Assembly: GCA_023416655.1 (NCBI GenBank)
Contig: JAEZHK010000133.1
Coordinates: 1-27,557, forward strand
DNA from: Bacillota bacterium
GTDB taxonomy: Bacteria > Bacillota > Clostridia > Christensenellales > Aristaeellaceae
DNA: 27,557 nt
Direction of reading: 5' to 3'
Shown: positions 14,463-23,097 of the stretch, in pieces
Numbering within the stretch: position 1 is the first letter of the stretch
How the letters are laid out: the number at the start of each line of letters is the position of its first letter
Translations under genes and position numbers: made by a program
The notes under the pieces: model-generated
Database searches by the model: none
What the model saw: only the letters and a program-made list of their open reading frames with translations
Told to the model about the DNA's origin: nothing

Positions 14463-15593
14463 ATGGCGTCCATCCCGCTCTACAGACAGATTCAGGAGGA
14501 CATCAAGGCGCAGATCGCTTCGGGCCTTCTCCGGGCGGGCGACCGCATCTCCTCCGAATCGGAGATCATGAACCACTACTTCGTCAGCAGCATCACCGTG
14601 AAAAACGCGCTGAACGGCCTCGTGGACGAGGGCGTCATCTACCGCCTGAAGGGCAAGGGTTCCTTCGTGTCCGCCAACCTCTTCACCGGGGATAGCGCCG
14701 TCGGGGAGGGCGAGCGCCTGGTCGGCGTGGTGTTCCCCACGATGGCCACCCGCGTGGAGCAGGTGTACCTGGTGAACATCGAGCGCGAGTGCCGCCTGAG
14801 CAATTGCCGCGTGATGGTGGGCATCTCCGGGGAATCGCCGGAGCTGGAGGTCCATCAGGTGCAGGATCTGATCAAGAGCGGCGTCCGGGCGCTGATCCTG
14901 TTCCCGACGGTCTCCGAGATCAATAACGCCCTGGTCCGCCAGCTGGTGACCCACCGCTTCCCGCTGGTGTTCGTGGACCGGTATCTCGAGGACATCCCGA
15001 CGCCTGCCGTGGTCTCCGACAACTATGAGGGCGCGCGGCTTGCCACGGGATACCTGATGGAGAAGTGCGCAAGCCGCCTCGCGATCTGCCACTTCCCCGC
15101 CTATAACACAGCGGTCTCCGCCCGGCTGGACGGCTTCCGACAGATGATGGCCGACGCGGGGTACGATATGTCCCCGGCCAACCAGTGCGTCATCGAGGAC
15201 GGCGAGCTGCTCTGCTCCAGCAGCGAGCGCCGCGTGGAGCTTCTTTACAACACGCTGCTCGCCCACATGCGCAAGTATCCGGAGATCGACGGCTGCTTTG
15301 CCACCAACGTGGAAATCGCGCAGGTTGCGAACCTCGTGCTGCGCAGTATCGGCCGCGCGCCGGGCAGGGACTTTCACATGGTGGCCTTCGACAACCCCCA
15401 CCTGCCCGGGGTCAGCTTCATCCAGCAGGATTACCGGGGCATCGTCGAGCAGAGCCTGAAGCTTCTGCTCTCGCAGCTGGCCGGAAAGACCGAGCAGGGC
15501 GTCTACACGGTACCCGTCCATCTGGTGGAGGTGCCTTCGGAATCGGGCGATCTCAAGGATCTGAGGCACCTTGTCACGGGGCTGAACCCGTAG
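14463..15593 (+). CDS. GntR-type regulator with LacI-type sensor domain (AraR-like)
   Basis: This 376-residue regulator joins a GntR winged helix-turn-helix (residues about 1-72: IPLYRQIQEDIKAQIASGLL, then a GVIYRLKGKGSFV wing) to a periplasmic-binding-protein-like sugar sensor of the LacI/GalR type (about 85-365: LVGVVFPTM, ALILFPTVSE, PLVFVDRYLEDIPTPAVVSD, FHMVAFDN). That architecture is known from the arabinose repressor AraR of Bacillus. AGGAGG lies 9 bases before the ATG. It converges on the large GH2 gene with 13 bases between stop codons and diverges from the small GH2 gene. It probably controls one or both flanking hydrolase units in response to a sugar; this is inferred from position. 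Confidence 0.85.
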   Translation: MASIPLYRQIQEDIKAQIASGLLRAGDRISSESEIMNHYFVSSITVKNALNGLVDEGVIYRLKGKGSFVSANLFTGDSAVGEGERLVGVVFPTMATRVEQVYLVNIERECRLSNCRVMVGISGESPELEVHQVQDLIKSGVRALILFPTVSEINNALVRQLVTHRFPLVFVDRYLEDIPTPAVVSDNYEGARLATGYLMEKCASRLAICHFPAYNTAVSARLDGFRQMMADAGYDMSPANQCVIEDGELLCSSSERRVELLYNTLLAHMRKYPEIDGCFATNVEIAQVANLVLRSIGRAPGRDFHMVAFDNPHLPGVSFIQQDYRGIVEQSLKLLLSQLAGKTEQGVYTVPVHLVEVPSESGDLKDLRHLVTGLNP

Positions 15594-15606
15594 GCCGTCG
15601 AGTCAG

Positions 15607-18600
15607 TCAAGCCTCCGGCAGAAGGTATGGGTCGAAGCCGTACCGCCCGGTGTTCCTGCCGTAGAGCGTCATGCCGCCCCCGTCGCAGGAAAGCGAGAGG
15701 GTGTGGGTTCCGGGGGCGAGGCCTTCCGGCAGCGCGATCTCGAACCGTTCGCCGTAGCCGAACCGGCCCAGGCGGCGGTAGTCGAAGGGACGCCCGCCCA
15801 GCATGTCGTTGGTAAACAGCGCCCGCTCGTCCGACGGATCGTCCGAGGCCAGCGCGCATCCGATCTCCCGCCCGTCCAGGGATATGTGAATCCTGGACGG
15901 GTATTTGATTTCGTCCGTCACCTTCACCGCCGACGCGCCCTCCCGCGCGCCCGCCTCAAAGCTGAGCGTGCCGCGCCGCGCTTCAAACGGCCAATCGAAG
16001 CGGTATTCCGCGCAGCCGGGGCCTTTGATGTAGACCAGCGACGCGCCGTCTTCCGCGTGGCAGCCGCCGTATTCCTCGTATGTCAGGGCTGTGTATGAAG
16101 CGGGCGGCAGCGAAACCGCGCCGGGAACCGCGCACACCGCGCCGTCAAACACAAACTGCACGTAGTTCCGGCAGAGCGTTTCGCCCCCGTCCTCCACCCG
16201 GAAGAAGAGGTATCCGCCGCGCATGTGCCGGGGCGCTTCGAAGGCCACAGGCTGTTGCTTTTCCACCCTGTACTGGGCAAATTCGATTGCCTGCCGTCCG
16301 GAGGCGATGCCCTCCACATAGTGGCCCGCGGCGTCGATGCCGGTGAGGCTCCAATAGAGGCAGGGGTTTTGCGCGCGCCGGTCGGAGAAGTGGGATGTGT
16401 AGACGTCCACCGTCACACGCTCCCCCGCTTCCGCGTGGGTGATCCGGTTGAGGTCCGGCACCACGGCGTCCATGCTGTTGACCATGTCGTAGCCGAGGGG
16501 CCGCATGTGCTCGTCCACATAGCCGTAGTCGCGCTCAAAGCGCTCGCTGGTCATGGGGCCGGAATTCTCCACCTCGTGGGAGGCCACGTTCATCCGGAGG
16601 TATCCCGCGATCTTCTCAAACATGCGAAGCTGCAGGTCGATGCCGTTGATGTGCAAAAATTCGCTGACCATGATGGGCTTCCCGCTCTGAACCGCATCGC
16701 CCACGCAGCCCTCGCCGCGGGCGGCGCTGATGTGGTTGAAGGTTGAGCCGGGGTAGCAGTCTTTGACCAGCTCCCGCCACTTCTCCCGGGCGGCGAAGTG
16801 GTCGTGCGGGTAGAAGTGGAAGTCGTTGACCTCCCCCGTGTTGGTTTTTCCAAAGCCGGAATTGTCGCACACCAGCGCCTGGGGGAAGCGCTCCTTCACG
16901 CGCCTGGCGGAATCCTCCAAAAAGCGGGTGCGCAGCTCGTTTTGCCAGGGGGTGGAGACGTGCCGCCCCTCGACGCCCCAGGATTCGTTGATGCTGCTGA
17001 CGATGACGACGCTGGGGTGGTTGTAGAGGCGCTCCAGCATGCCGTCCATTTCGCGGCCATAGGCGCTTTGCCAGTCCGGGTCGTCCGGCGTGGCGTAGAA
17101 GTTTGACGGGTGCTCCGTCCAGACGGGGAGGCCCCTTCGGTCGCACTCGTGGTACCAGAGCGGCTCGTTCTCCTTGATGTGCATGCGCGACAGGTTGTAG
17201 CCGTAGGCGAGCGTCCTGTCCACGTCCCAGGCGATGCTGCCGCGTTTTCCTTCCGCGCCCTCTTCGTTCAGCGAGCGGTAGGTGTAGATGCCAAAGGCGT
17301 TGTAGCCCTGGTCCAGGATGCCGATCACGTAAAAGGGGCGATTGTTGAGGTAGAGGTACTGGTACTGCTCCGCGGGATCGGATGTGTCCTCCGGCGAATG
17401 CCCCGGCAGCCAGCGCGCCTCCACCTTGCGAAGGCCGAAGCGGGTCAGAACGCTGTCCTTGATTGCCTCGCCGCTTAAAAGCGAGCATTCGGCGGTGTAG
17501 AGGTTCCCCTGAAGGTAGTCCCAGAGGATTGGGTCTTCGATTTCCAGTTCGCCTGAGGCCGCGCCGCCCAGAACGAGCAGCGAAAGCTTCCCGGCGGGGG
17601 CGCCGTGCGGCGCAATAAAGGCAACTTCAAGCCGCATGCCCTCCGCGCGCTCCGCCCGGATTTCCACGCGCGCGGATGCCTTTGTGACCTGCTCGCCGTC
17701 GAACGAAAGCTCCGGCGTAACGCGCAAGGACGCGATATGGGCTTCGCCCCTCGGCTCGATCCAGACGCTCTGCCAGATGCCCGGCGCGGAGGAAAACCAA
17801 AAAATCTGCTTGCCCATGTTGTGGGCGGGGATGTTGTGGGCGTACTCCGCCTTGATCGTCAGCTGGTGCAAGCTGCCGGGCGCGAGCAGGCCCAGATCGA
17901 AGGAAAGCTCGCCGTACTCGTCCACCCGCATGCCCAGGTACTTCCCATCGAGCCATGCGTTGGTCACCGAAGTGCAAGCGCCGATGCGCAGCACCACATG
18001 CTCGTCCGCCGGAAAGCCCGCGGGTACGGCGAAGGAGCGCCGGTACCAGCCGAAGCGCCCGGTGCGGTGGAAGTTGTTCATGCAGGTGTTGGCCTCGTGG
18101 GTCTTATCGCCGGATGCCAGGAATTCCTCGCCGAAACCCATCAGCGACGCCCAGGAGAACGGCACGCGGATCGCCTTGTCAAACTCGGGCGCGCCCGGCC
18201 TATACCACCCGAGCGCCTCGCCCGCGTTTTCGGGGTCGAACTGGAACTGCCAGGTGCCGTTGAGGGGCAACCAGCCGCGCGCGGAGCGGTCAAAAGAGGG
18301 GTTGTTGTACTCCCGCCGGGGAAGGTTCTCCGGCGTCTCGCGCGTCAGGCGGATGTCCAGCCGGTTCTTGGCGCCCGGCGTGAAATGCGCGCCCGCGCGG
18401 GCAAAGCCGTAGCCTTCCGCCGCCGCCACCAGCTGCCGCGCCCCGCGGGGAACCCGGGGCAACCGGTATTCGCCTTGATCGTCCGCGAGGGTGAAGAGGT
18501 CGTCAAACCCGGCGACGTGCACACTGGCAAACGGAACGGGTTCGCCATCCTCATTCAAGACCCGTCCTGAGAGCGACGCCTCCGGAACCTCGCCCGTCGC

Positions 18601-19182
18601 CTCCGCCCAGTCAAAGCGCGTGGAGAGCGGAACGTACCGGTCATCCTTCCTCGGGTGCGCCTTGAGAAGCGCGCGGGCGTCTCCCTTGACGGCGAAGGCG
18701 CTGGCGCGCAGTACCTCCCGACCGTCGAGGCTGGCGGTGTAGAGGCCGCCTTCCCGCGTCAGCTTCAGCCTCATTGGGAAGTGGGGCGCGTAGTCCGCGC
18801 CCGCCACGACGTGCCACTGCGGCTGGCCCTCATCCATGAACGAAGCGCCCCGCTGCGCGCCGGAGGGTACGCGGATCTCCAGCCGCTCCGACCCCGCCGC
18901 GAGCAGCACGTAATCGGAAAACGCGCCGTCCCCGGCATAGAAGCCGATGCACGCGCCGCCGTTGTCCGGCACATCCCAGCCGGTCACCACCGCGCTGACT
19001 GAAGCGCACTCGCCCAGAAAGCGGCGGCTCAGCAGGCAGTTCCCCTCGTTGAAGCGGTCGTATTCCCAGAGCCTGATCTCCGAGTCGCCCACGCGCTCGG
19101 GAACCTGAATCGCGGGCGAGCCCATGTTGTAGTACGCCCAGCGCTCGGGGTCAAGACCGGGCCGGTCAAAATGGTCCTGCAT
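15607..19182 (-). CDS. Large multidomain glycoside hydrolase family 2 enzyme (1191 aa)
   Basis: Domains in order: a concanavalin-like module (about 1-195), a carboxypeptidase-regulatory-like beta-sandwich (204-280, SGRVLNEDGEPVPFASVHVA), the GH2 sugar-binding domain (about 289-480, WLPLNGTWQFQFD, WYRRSFAVP), an Ig-like domain (480-590), the TIM barrel (590-900) and a long C-terminal beta-rich region (about 930-1191). The acid/base is Glu733 in SINESWG and the nucleophile is Glu841 in IMVSEFLHING. I chose ATG 19182 because AAAGGAG lies 6 bases upstream; the longer in-frame version overlaps the preceding gene. No signal peptide is present, unusual for an enzyme with so many accessory domains. 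It is the last gene of the permease-binding protein-GH43 operon, 32 bases after GH43. Exact substrate unknown. Confidence 0.85.
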   Translation of the reverse strand: MQDHFDRPGLDPERWAYYNMGSPAIQVPERVGDSEIRLWEYDRFNEGNCLLSRRFLGECASVSAVVTGWDVPDNGGACIGFYAGDGAFSDYVLLAAGSERLEIRVPSGAQRGASFMDEGQPQWHVVAGADYAPHFPMRLKLTREGGLYTASLDGREVLRASAFAVKGDARALLKAHPRKDDRYVPLSTRFDWAEATGEVPEASLSGRVLNEDGEPVPFASVHVAGFDDLFTLADDQGEYRLPRVPRGARQLVAAAEGYGFARAGAHFTPGAKNRLDIRLTRETPENLPRREYNNPSFDRSARGWLPLNGTWQFQFDPENAGEALGWYRPGAPEFDKAIRVPFSWASLMGFGEEFLASGDKTHEANTCMNNFHRTGRFGWYRRSFAVPAGFPADEHVVLRIGACTSVTNAWLDGKYLGMRVDEYGELSFDLGLLAPGSLHQLTIKAEYAHNIPAHNMGKQIFWFSSAPGIWQSVWIEPRGEAHIASLRVTPELSFDGEQVTKASARVEIRAERAEGMRLEVAFIAPHGAPAGKLSLLVLGGAASGELEIEDPILWDYLQGNLYTAECSLLSGEAIKDSVLTRFGLRKVEARWLPGHSPEDTSDPAEQYQYLYLNNRPFYVIGILDQGYNAFGIYTYRSLNEEGAEGKRGSIAWDVDRTLAYGYNLSRMHIKENEPLWYHECDRRGLPVWTEHPSNFYATPDDPDWQSAYGREMDGMLERLYNHPSVVIVSSINESWGVEGRHVSTPWQNELRTRFLEDSARRVKERFPQALVCDNSGFGKTNTGEVNDFHFYPHDHFAAREKWRELVKDCYPGSTFNHISAARGEGCVGDAVQSGKPIMVSEFLHINGIDLQLRMFEKIAGYLRMNVASHEVENSGPMTSERFERDYGYVDEHMRPLGYDMVNSMDAVVPDLNRITHAEAGERVTVDVYTSHFSDRRAQNPCLYWSLTGIDAAGHYVEGIASGRQAIEFAQYRVEKQQPVAFEAPRHMRGGYLFFRVEDGGETLCRNYVQFVFDGAVCAVPGAVSLPPASYTALTYEEYGGCHAEDGASLVYIKGPGCAEYRFDWPFEARRGTLSFEAGAREGASAVKVTDEIKYPSRIHISLDGREIGCALASDDPSDERALFTNDMLGGRPFDYRRLGRFGYGERFEIALPEGLAPGTHTLSLSCDGGGMTLYGRNTGRYGFDPYLLPEA

Positions 19183-19214
19183 CGCTATCTCCTTTGCGGT
19201 CATCCGCCAAATCG

Positions 19215-21488
19215 CTATTCTGATTGTACCCGGACGCGCTCCACCGTCACCCTCGCGCCGAAGGAGCCCACCGCCAGCTGGCCGTAGGGCAGGGAATCCG
19301 GGTCCTCGCAGGAGAGGATTTCCGTTCCGTCCACCCACGCCTTGATGCGGTTGCCCGCGATGGCGGCGCGGAGGCGGTAGACCCGCTCCACCTGAAGCGC
19401 GCAGGGCGCGCTGGCAAGCGTCCGGGCGTCAAAATTCATCCGGTCGATCCGGACCCCCGCCATGTCAAAGCCCACGTAATAGCCCCGGTGCCCCACCGCC
19501 ACCTGGTCCGGGTGGTAAGAGTTTTCGGAGAGCCGGAGGAACAGCCCTGCGGATTTCTCCGCGCCGTCGCCGCGGAAGCGCACGTCCGCCTCGATGGTCC
19601 CGTCCGTCAAAAAGCGGCCGCCGAAAATGCCCATCGCCTGCACTTCCCGGTCCATCTGCAGCCCCTCCTGGCGCGGCAGGAAGCCCTCGCTGCCGAGGCC
19701 CTCCACCTGATGGGCGGCGAAGCACAGCGGCAGGCCGCCCCATTCGCCGGAGAGAACGTCCGCCACCGGAAACAGGTCAAAGCGGCGGATGCGCGCACCG
19801 CCCTTCACAAGCTTCACCGAAAAACTCTGCATCCCGGCGGAGAGCGCCACCCGCCCGAGGGATACCCGAGTCAGCGCGGGGGAAGGCGCGGCGAAAGCTT
19901 CGTAAGCGCCGCTTCTAAACGAGAACAGAAGGTCCGCGCCGGAGGGCGATTCCAGGACCGCCTGAACGTGGTGGAAGCCCGCCCCCGCCGCATTGATCCG
20001 GTAGCTTACGGTTTCGCCCTCGGAGAGCAGCAGGTCCTCGCCGCCGTCCTCGCCGGGGACGAGGCGCATGCCGTCCTCCGGGCGGAAGCCGCACGCCGCC
20101 GCCGGATGGCCGCCGCTGAGTTCGCCTGCCGAGGCGGGCAGGAACATCGCCGCGTCCACCGGGCCGGGCACCGCCTGGAAGTGCAGGAAATCGCTGCGCT
20201 GGCCCACGTGGCGCGAGAAGGCGACGTAACTGACGCGCGTTGCGCCCCGCGCGCCGATCCTGCCCGGAAGTGGCCCAGTCTCGACGCCGTGAAGCTGGCC
20301 CATATGGTCGAGAAGGACGTCGATTTTGCCGAGCCGGGCCTCGATCCGCACGGTGTGCAGCGTGTTTTCGTCGAAGCCGTCAAAGAGCTTTTTGGACGCG
20401 AGCGCCGTTTCCCGCCCGCCATCCACTTTGATGATTTTCAGGTTGCCGCCCTCGAGGCGAACGCCGAGGCGGTTGTCCTCGTCTGCGTAGCCAAAGCATG
20501 CCTCGGCGCGCGCGCCGGGCACAAGATTCACCTCGGCGGTGAAGCTCTCCGGCGCGGGGGTCCTCAAGAGAACGCATCCGCCCGGCGTCTCGAACGCCGC
20601 TTCGGATTCCGGCTCGTCCGCCCAACCCCAGGCGTCGGGGCGGGCGGGGGCTTCCGCGAAGTGCCGGGTCGGGCCGGACACCGACAGCTTGGAGCCACTA
20701 AAGAGCATGCGGTCGAGGTTGACGTTCCGCCGCACATGGCGGCCATTCTCGTCTATTTCAAAATTATGATAGCAAATCCAGTAACTGTCAAGATCCGGGC
20801 CGATCAAGTTTGAGGAGTGCCCAAGGCTGCCGTGGGCGCGGTCGGTGTTGACCAGCAGCGTCTTTTGCGAAGGAACGCGGTAGGGGCCCAGGGGGCCGAC
20901 GTCGCTCACGGCGTAGTCGATGCGGTAGGCCCTTGAGAGCAGGTGGTTTCCGGTCATGGTGATGTAGTACTTCCCGCCACGCTTGAAGATGCCGGGGCCT
21001 TCCGTCCAGTGGCCCATCCCGGTCTCGCGCAGCACGACGGGTTCTCCCATCGCGCCGTCCGGGTCCATGCGATGGCCGTGAATGCAGGGATATTCCGCGT
21101 GGGTGAAGTAGAGCCGCGCGTCGTCGTCGGCAAAGATGGAGCCGTCGATCACCAGCCCGAAGTTGTCGCGCACCTTTTGAAACGGGCCCAGCGGGCTATC
21201 GGAGGCGTAGAGGTAGTGCCCCTGGCCGAACGGGGAGCCGACCAGCAAAAATTGCCCGTTGAAGTACCAGACTTCCGGCGCGTAGGTGTTCTGCAGGCAC
21301 GCGTCCCGGACCACCCAGCCCGCGTCCTTCCAGTCGACCAGGTCCTCGGAGACCCAGGCGTGTACGCCGTTTTCCCGGTAGGGCGTGGAAGGGTACAGGT
21401 AGTAGCGCCCGTTGTACCGGAGCACGAACGGATCGCCGATGCCTTCGGGGGTGTTGGGCAGGCTCAGCTCGTTTTTGTAGGTCTTCAC
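19215..21488 (-). CDS. Glycoside hydrolase family 43 enzyme with C-terminal beta-sandwich modules (757 aa)
   Basis: The N-terminal ~275 residues form a five-bladed propeller with the GH43 catalytic triad: Asp19 (GIGDPFV, base), Asp115 (VIDGSIF, pKa modulator) and Glu163 (WTEGPGIF, acid). GHSSN near 223-227 is also typical. The rest holds a concanavalin-like domain (about 285-430), a possible carbohydrate-binding sandwich (about 440-590) and a last LamG/DUF1080-like domain (about 600-757). I chose GTG 21488 as start because AAGGAGG lies 7 bases before it; the longer version would begin upstream of that site. GH43 enzymes remove arabinofuranose, xylose or galactose from plant cell wall glycans, so arabinan or arabinoxylan oligosaccharides are likely targets. 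No signal peptide. Confidence 0.85.
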   Translation of the reverse strand: MKTYKNELSLPNTPEGIGDPFVLRYNGRYYLYPSTPYRENGVHAWVSEDLVDWKDAGWVVRDACLQNTYAPEVWYFNGQFLLVGSPFGQGHYLYASDSPLGPFQKVRDNFGLVIDGSIFADDDARLYFTHAEYPCIHGHRMDPDGAMGEPVVLRETGMGHWTEGPGIFKRGGKYYITMTGNHLLSRAYRIDYAVSDVGPLGPYRVPSQKTLLVNTDRAHGSLGHSSNLIGPDLDSYWICYHNFEIDENGRHVRRNVNLDRMLFSGSKLSVSGPTRHFAEAPARPDAWGWADEPESEAAFETPGGCVLLRTPAPESFTAEVNLVPGARAEACFGYADEDNRLGVRLEGGNLKIIKVDGGRETALASKKLFDGFDENTLHTVRIEARLGKIDVLLDHMGQLHGVETGPLPGRIGARGATRVSYVAFSRHVGQRSDFLHFQAVPGPVDAAMFLPASAGELSGGHPAAACGFRPEDGMRLVPGEDGGEDLLLSEGETVSYRINAAGAGFHHVQAVLESPSGADLLFSFRSGAYEAFAAPSPALTRVSLGRVALSAGMQSFSVKLVKGGARIRRFDLFPVADVLSGEWGGLPLCFAAHQVEGLGSEGFLPRQEGLQMDREVQAMGIFGGRFLTDGTIEADVRFRGDGAEKSAGLFLRLSENSYHPDQVAVGHRGYYVGFDMAGVRIDRMNFDARTLASAPCALQVERVYRLRAAIAGNRIKAWVDGTEILSCEDPDSLPYGQLAVGSFGARVTVERVRVQSE

Positions 21489-21555
21489 GGGGACGCCTCC
21501 TTGCGCGGCCACGCCCGCGCGGAATTTCTTTGAAGCGAATGGATTTTAGGCGCAG

Positions 21556-21612
21556 AAAAGGCTGCCGCGCCGGACTTTTCGCGTGAGGCTTCAAGTCCGT
21601 CCCGCGGCAGCC
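21556..21612 (-). terminator. Terminator or attenuator after the binding-protein gene
   Basis: Read on the minus strand, GGCTGCCGCG pairs with CGCGGCAGCC, with an inner CGGACTT/AAGTCCG stem, and is followed by TTTTCTG. It lies between the binding-protein gene and GH43 inside one operon. It probably gives partial termination, so that the receptor is made in excess over the hydrolases. Confidence 0.7.
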
Positions 21613-21635
21613 CCGTCGGGGGTTATGATTAATGT

Positions 21636-23045
21636 TTAGGCTTCGAGGTCTTCCTTCACGTCCTGGATGATCTCCTCAAGCCCCTTGGCCATCTGGTCGA
21701 TCGCCTCTTGCGGGGTGATCTCGCCAGCGAGGGCCGACTGAATCGCGACTTCTTCCACGTCGCCGCACTGCGCGGAAACGTAGGGGATGTCCGTGTCGGC
21801 CAGCTGGGTGGCGCAGGCCAGGTTGGCGGCCAGCGCCGCGTACACTTCGCTGACTTCCTTCACGACGTCGCGGGCGTAGTTGGAGGTGCGGCAGGGGTCA
21901 AAGGTGTACTGGATCTTGACGCACTCGCCGTCCTTGGAGGTGGCCATTTCGCAGAACTTGAACGCCATTTCCTGTTCGGCGCTGTCGGCCACGATCGAAA
22001 GGCCCCAGCCGCCCAGCGTCGGGCTCTTGCCCGGGGTGACCGCGTAGCCGATCTTGCCCTTCGTCGGGGATTCGGCCTGGTTGCAGGTCAGGTACAGGCC
22101 CGGCCACTGCTCCATCATCGCGGCGTTGCCCTGCGCGAAGAAGGTGTTGGCGGTGTCCCAGTCAAAGGTGAGCCAGTCCTTGGGCGCGTACTTGCCCAGC
22201 TCGATGGTGTATTCCAGCGCCTTGAGGCCGCTGCCGTCGGTAAAGCCGAGCGAGTAATCATCCTTGACCTCGCTGCCGCCGAACGCGCCCAGGCGGTTGA
22301 ACCAGCTGAAGCGGCTTGAGCCCTTCGACATCATCGTGGAGAAGCCGTAATCGACGGGCGAATCGGGGTTGAGCGACTTCGTAAAGAACGCCGCGACTTC
22401 CAGAAGTTCTTCGGGGGTCTCGGGCACTTTCAGGTCCACGCCGGTCTTTTCCTTGTACTGCGCCTTGATGGCCTCGTCCTCAAACAGGTCCTTGCGGTAG
22501 AAGAACAGCTGGGCGTCCGGCTTGTAGGGGAAGGCGATGGTCTGGCCATTGTACTTGGCGTAGGTATCAAACATGCTGGGCACGAAGTCGCCCACGTCAA
22601 AGCCCGGGGAAGCCAGGCTTTCAAGCATCGGGGCGATGTCCGTCAGGTAGCCCGCGTAGGCGAAGGAGTGCAGAAACGCGATGGGCATCTCGATCACGTC
22701 GAACTGGCCGCCGCTCTGCAGGCCCAGTTGGGTCTTCTCGAAGAGGTTGTCGGGGAACTCCTGAACCTCAACCTCGCCGCCGGTCAGTTCCTTGAAGATC
22801 TTGCCGTATTCGCGAAGGCTCGCCGCGTGGTCGCCGCCGGCGGCCGCCACCACGATCTTTTTGCCCTCGTACATGCCGGCCGTGAGGGTGCCGTCTAGGT
22901 CCAGGTTTTCAAGGGTCATCTTGAGGTCGGCGGCGCCCGCCGGGTTCAGGCAGGTCTCGTAGGAGAACGCGCCGGCCGTGGCCGCCATGCCCAGGAGCAT
23001 GACCACCGCCAGCATCGCGGAGAGGAGGGTGCGGAACTTCTTCAT
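21636..23045 (-). CDS. Carbohydrate ABC transporter substrate-binding protein (family 1)
   Basis: This 469-residue exported receptor belongs to the MalE/UgpB-like cluster (SBP_bac_1). Residues 1-27 are a signal peptide (KKFRTLLS, hydrophobic core, TAGA before Phe) with no lipobox cysteine. The mature protein has KIVVAAAGGDHAASLREYGKIFKELTGG near its start and the family-typical WFNRLGAFGG, FAQGNAAMMEQWPGLY and VTPGKSPTLGGWGLSI. It would deliver oligosaccharides to the two permeases encoded just upstream in the operon. AGGTGG precedes the ATG. The sugar is not readable from sequence; co-transcription with GH43 and GH2 suggests an arabinose- or galactose-containing plant oligosaccharide. Confidence 0.88.
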   Translation of the reverse strand: MKKFRTLLSAMLAVVMLLGMAATAGAFSYETCLNPAGAADLKMTLENLDLDGTLTAGMYEGKKIVVAAAGGDHAASLREYGKIFKELTGGEVEVQEFPDNLFEKTQLGLQSGGQFDVIEMPIAFLHSFAYAGYLTDIAPMLESLASPGFDVGDFVPSMFDTYAKYNGQTIAFPYKPDAQLFFYRKDLFEDEAIKAQYKEKTGVDLKVPETPEELLEVAAFFTKSLNPDSPVDYGFSTMMSKGSSRFSWFNRLGAFGGSEVKDDYSLGFTDGSGLKALEYTIELGKYAPKDWLTFDWDTANTFFAQGNAAMMEQWPGLYLTCNQAESPTKGKIGYAVTPGKSPTLGGWGLSIVADSAEQEMAFKFCEMATSKDGECVKIQYTFDPCRTSNYARDVVKEVSEVYAALAANLACATQLADTDIPYVSAQCGDVEEVAIQSALAGEITPQEAIDQMAKGLEEIIQDVKEDLEA

Positions 23046-23097
23046 GAATCTTCCACCTTTCCTATGATTGTTGCCGTATCCGAAAGGGCCGCGCGCG

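Noticed and set aside
19224..20813. 529-codon plus-strand open frame opposite GH43
   Set aside because: It lies opposite a gene with an intact GH43 catalytic triad and has no recognisable domain or start signal.
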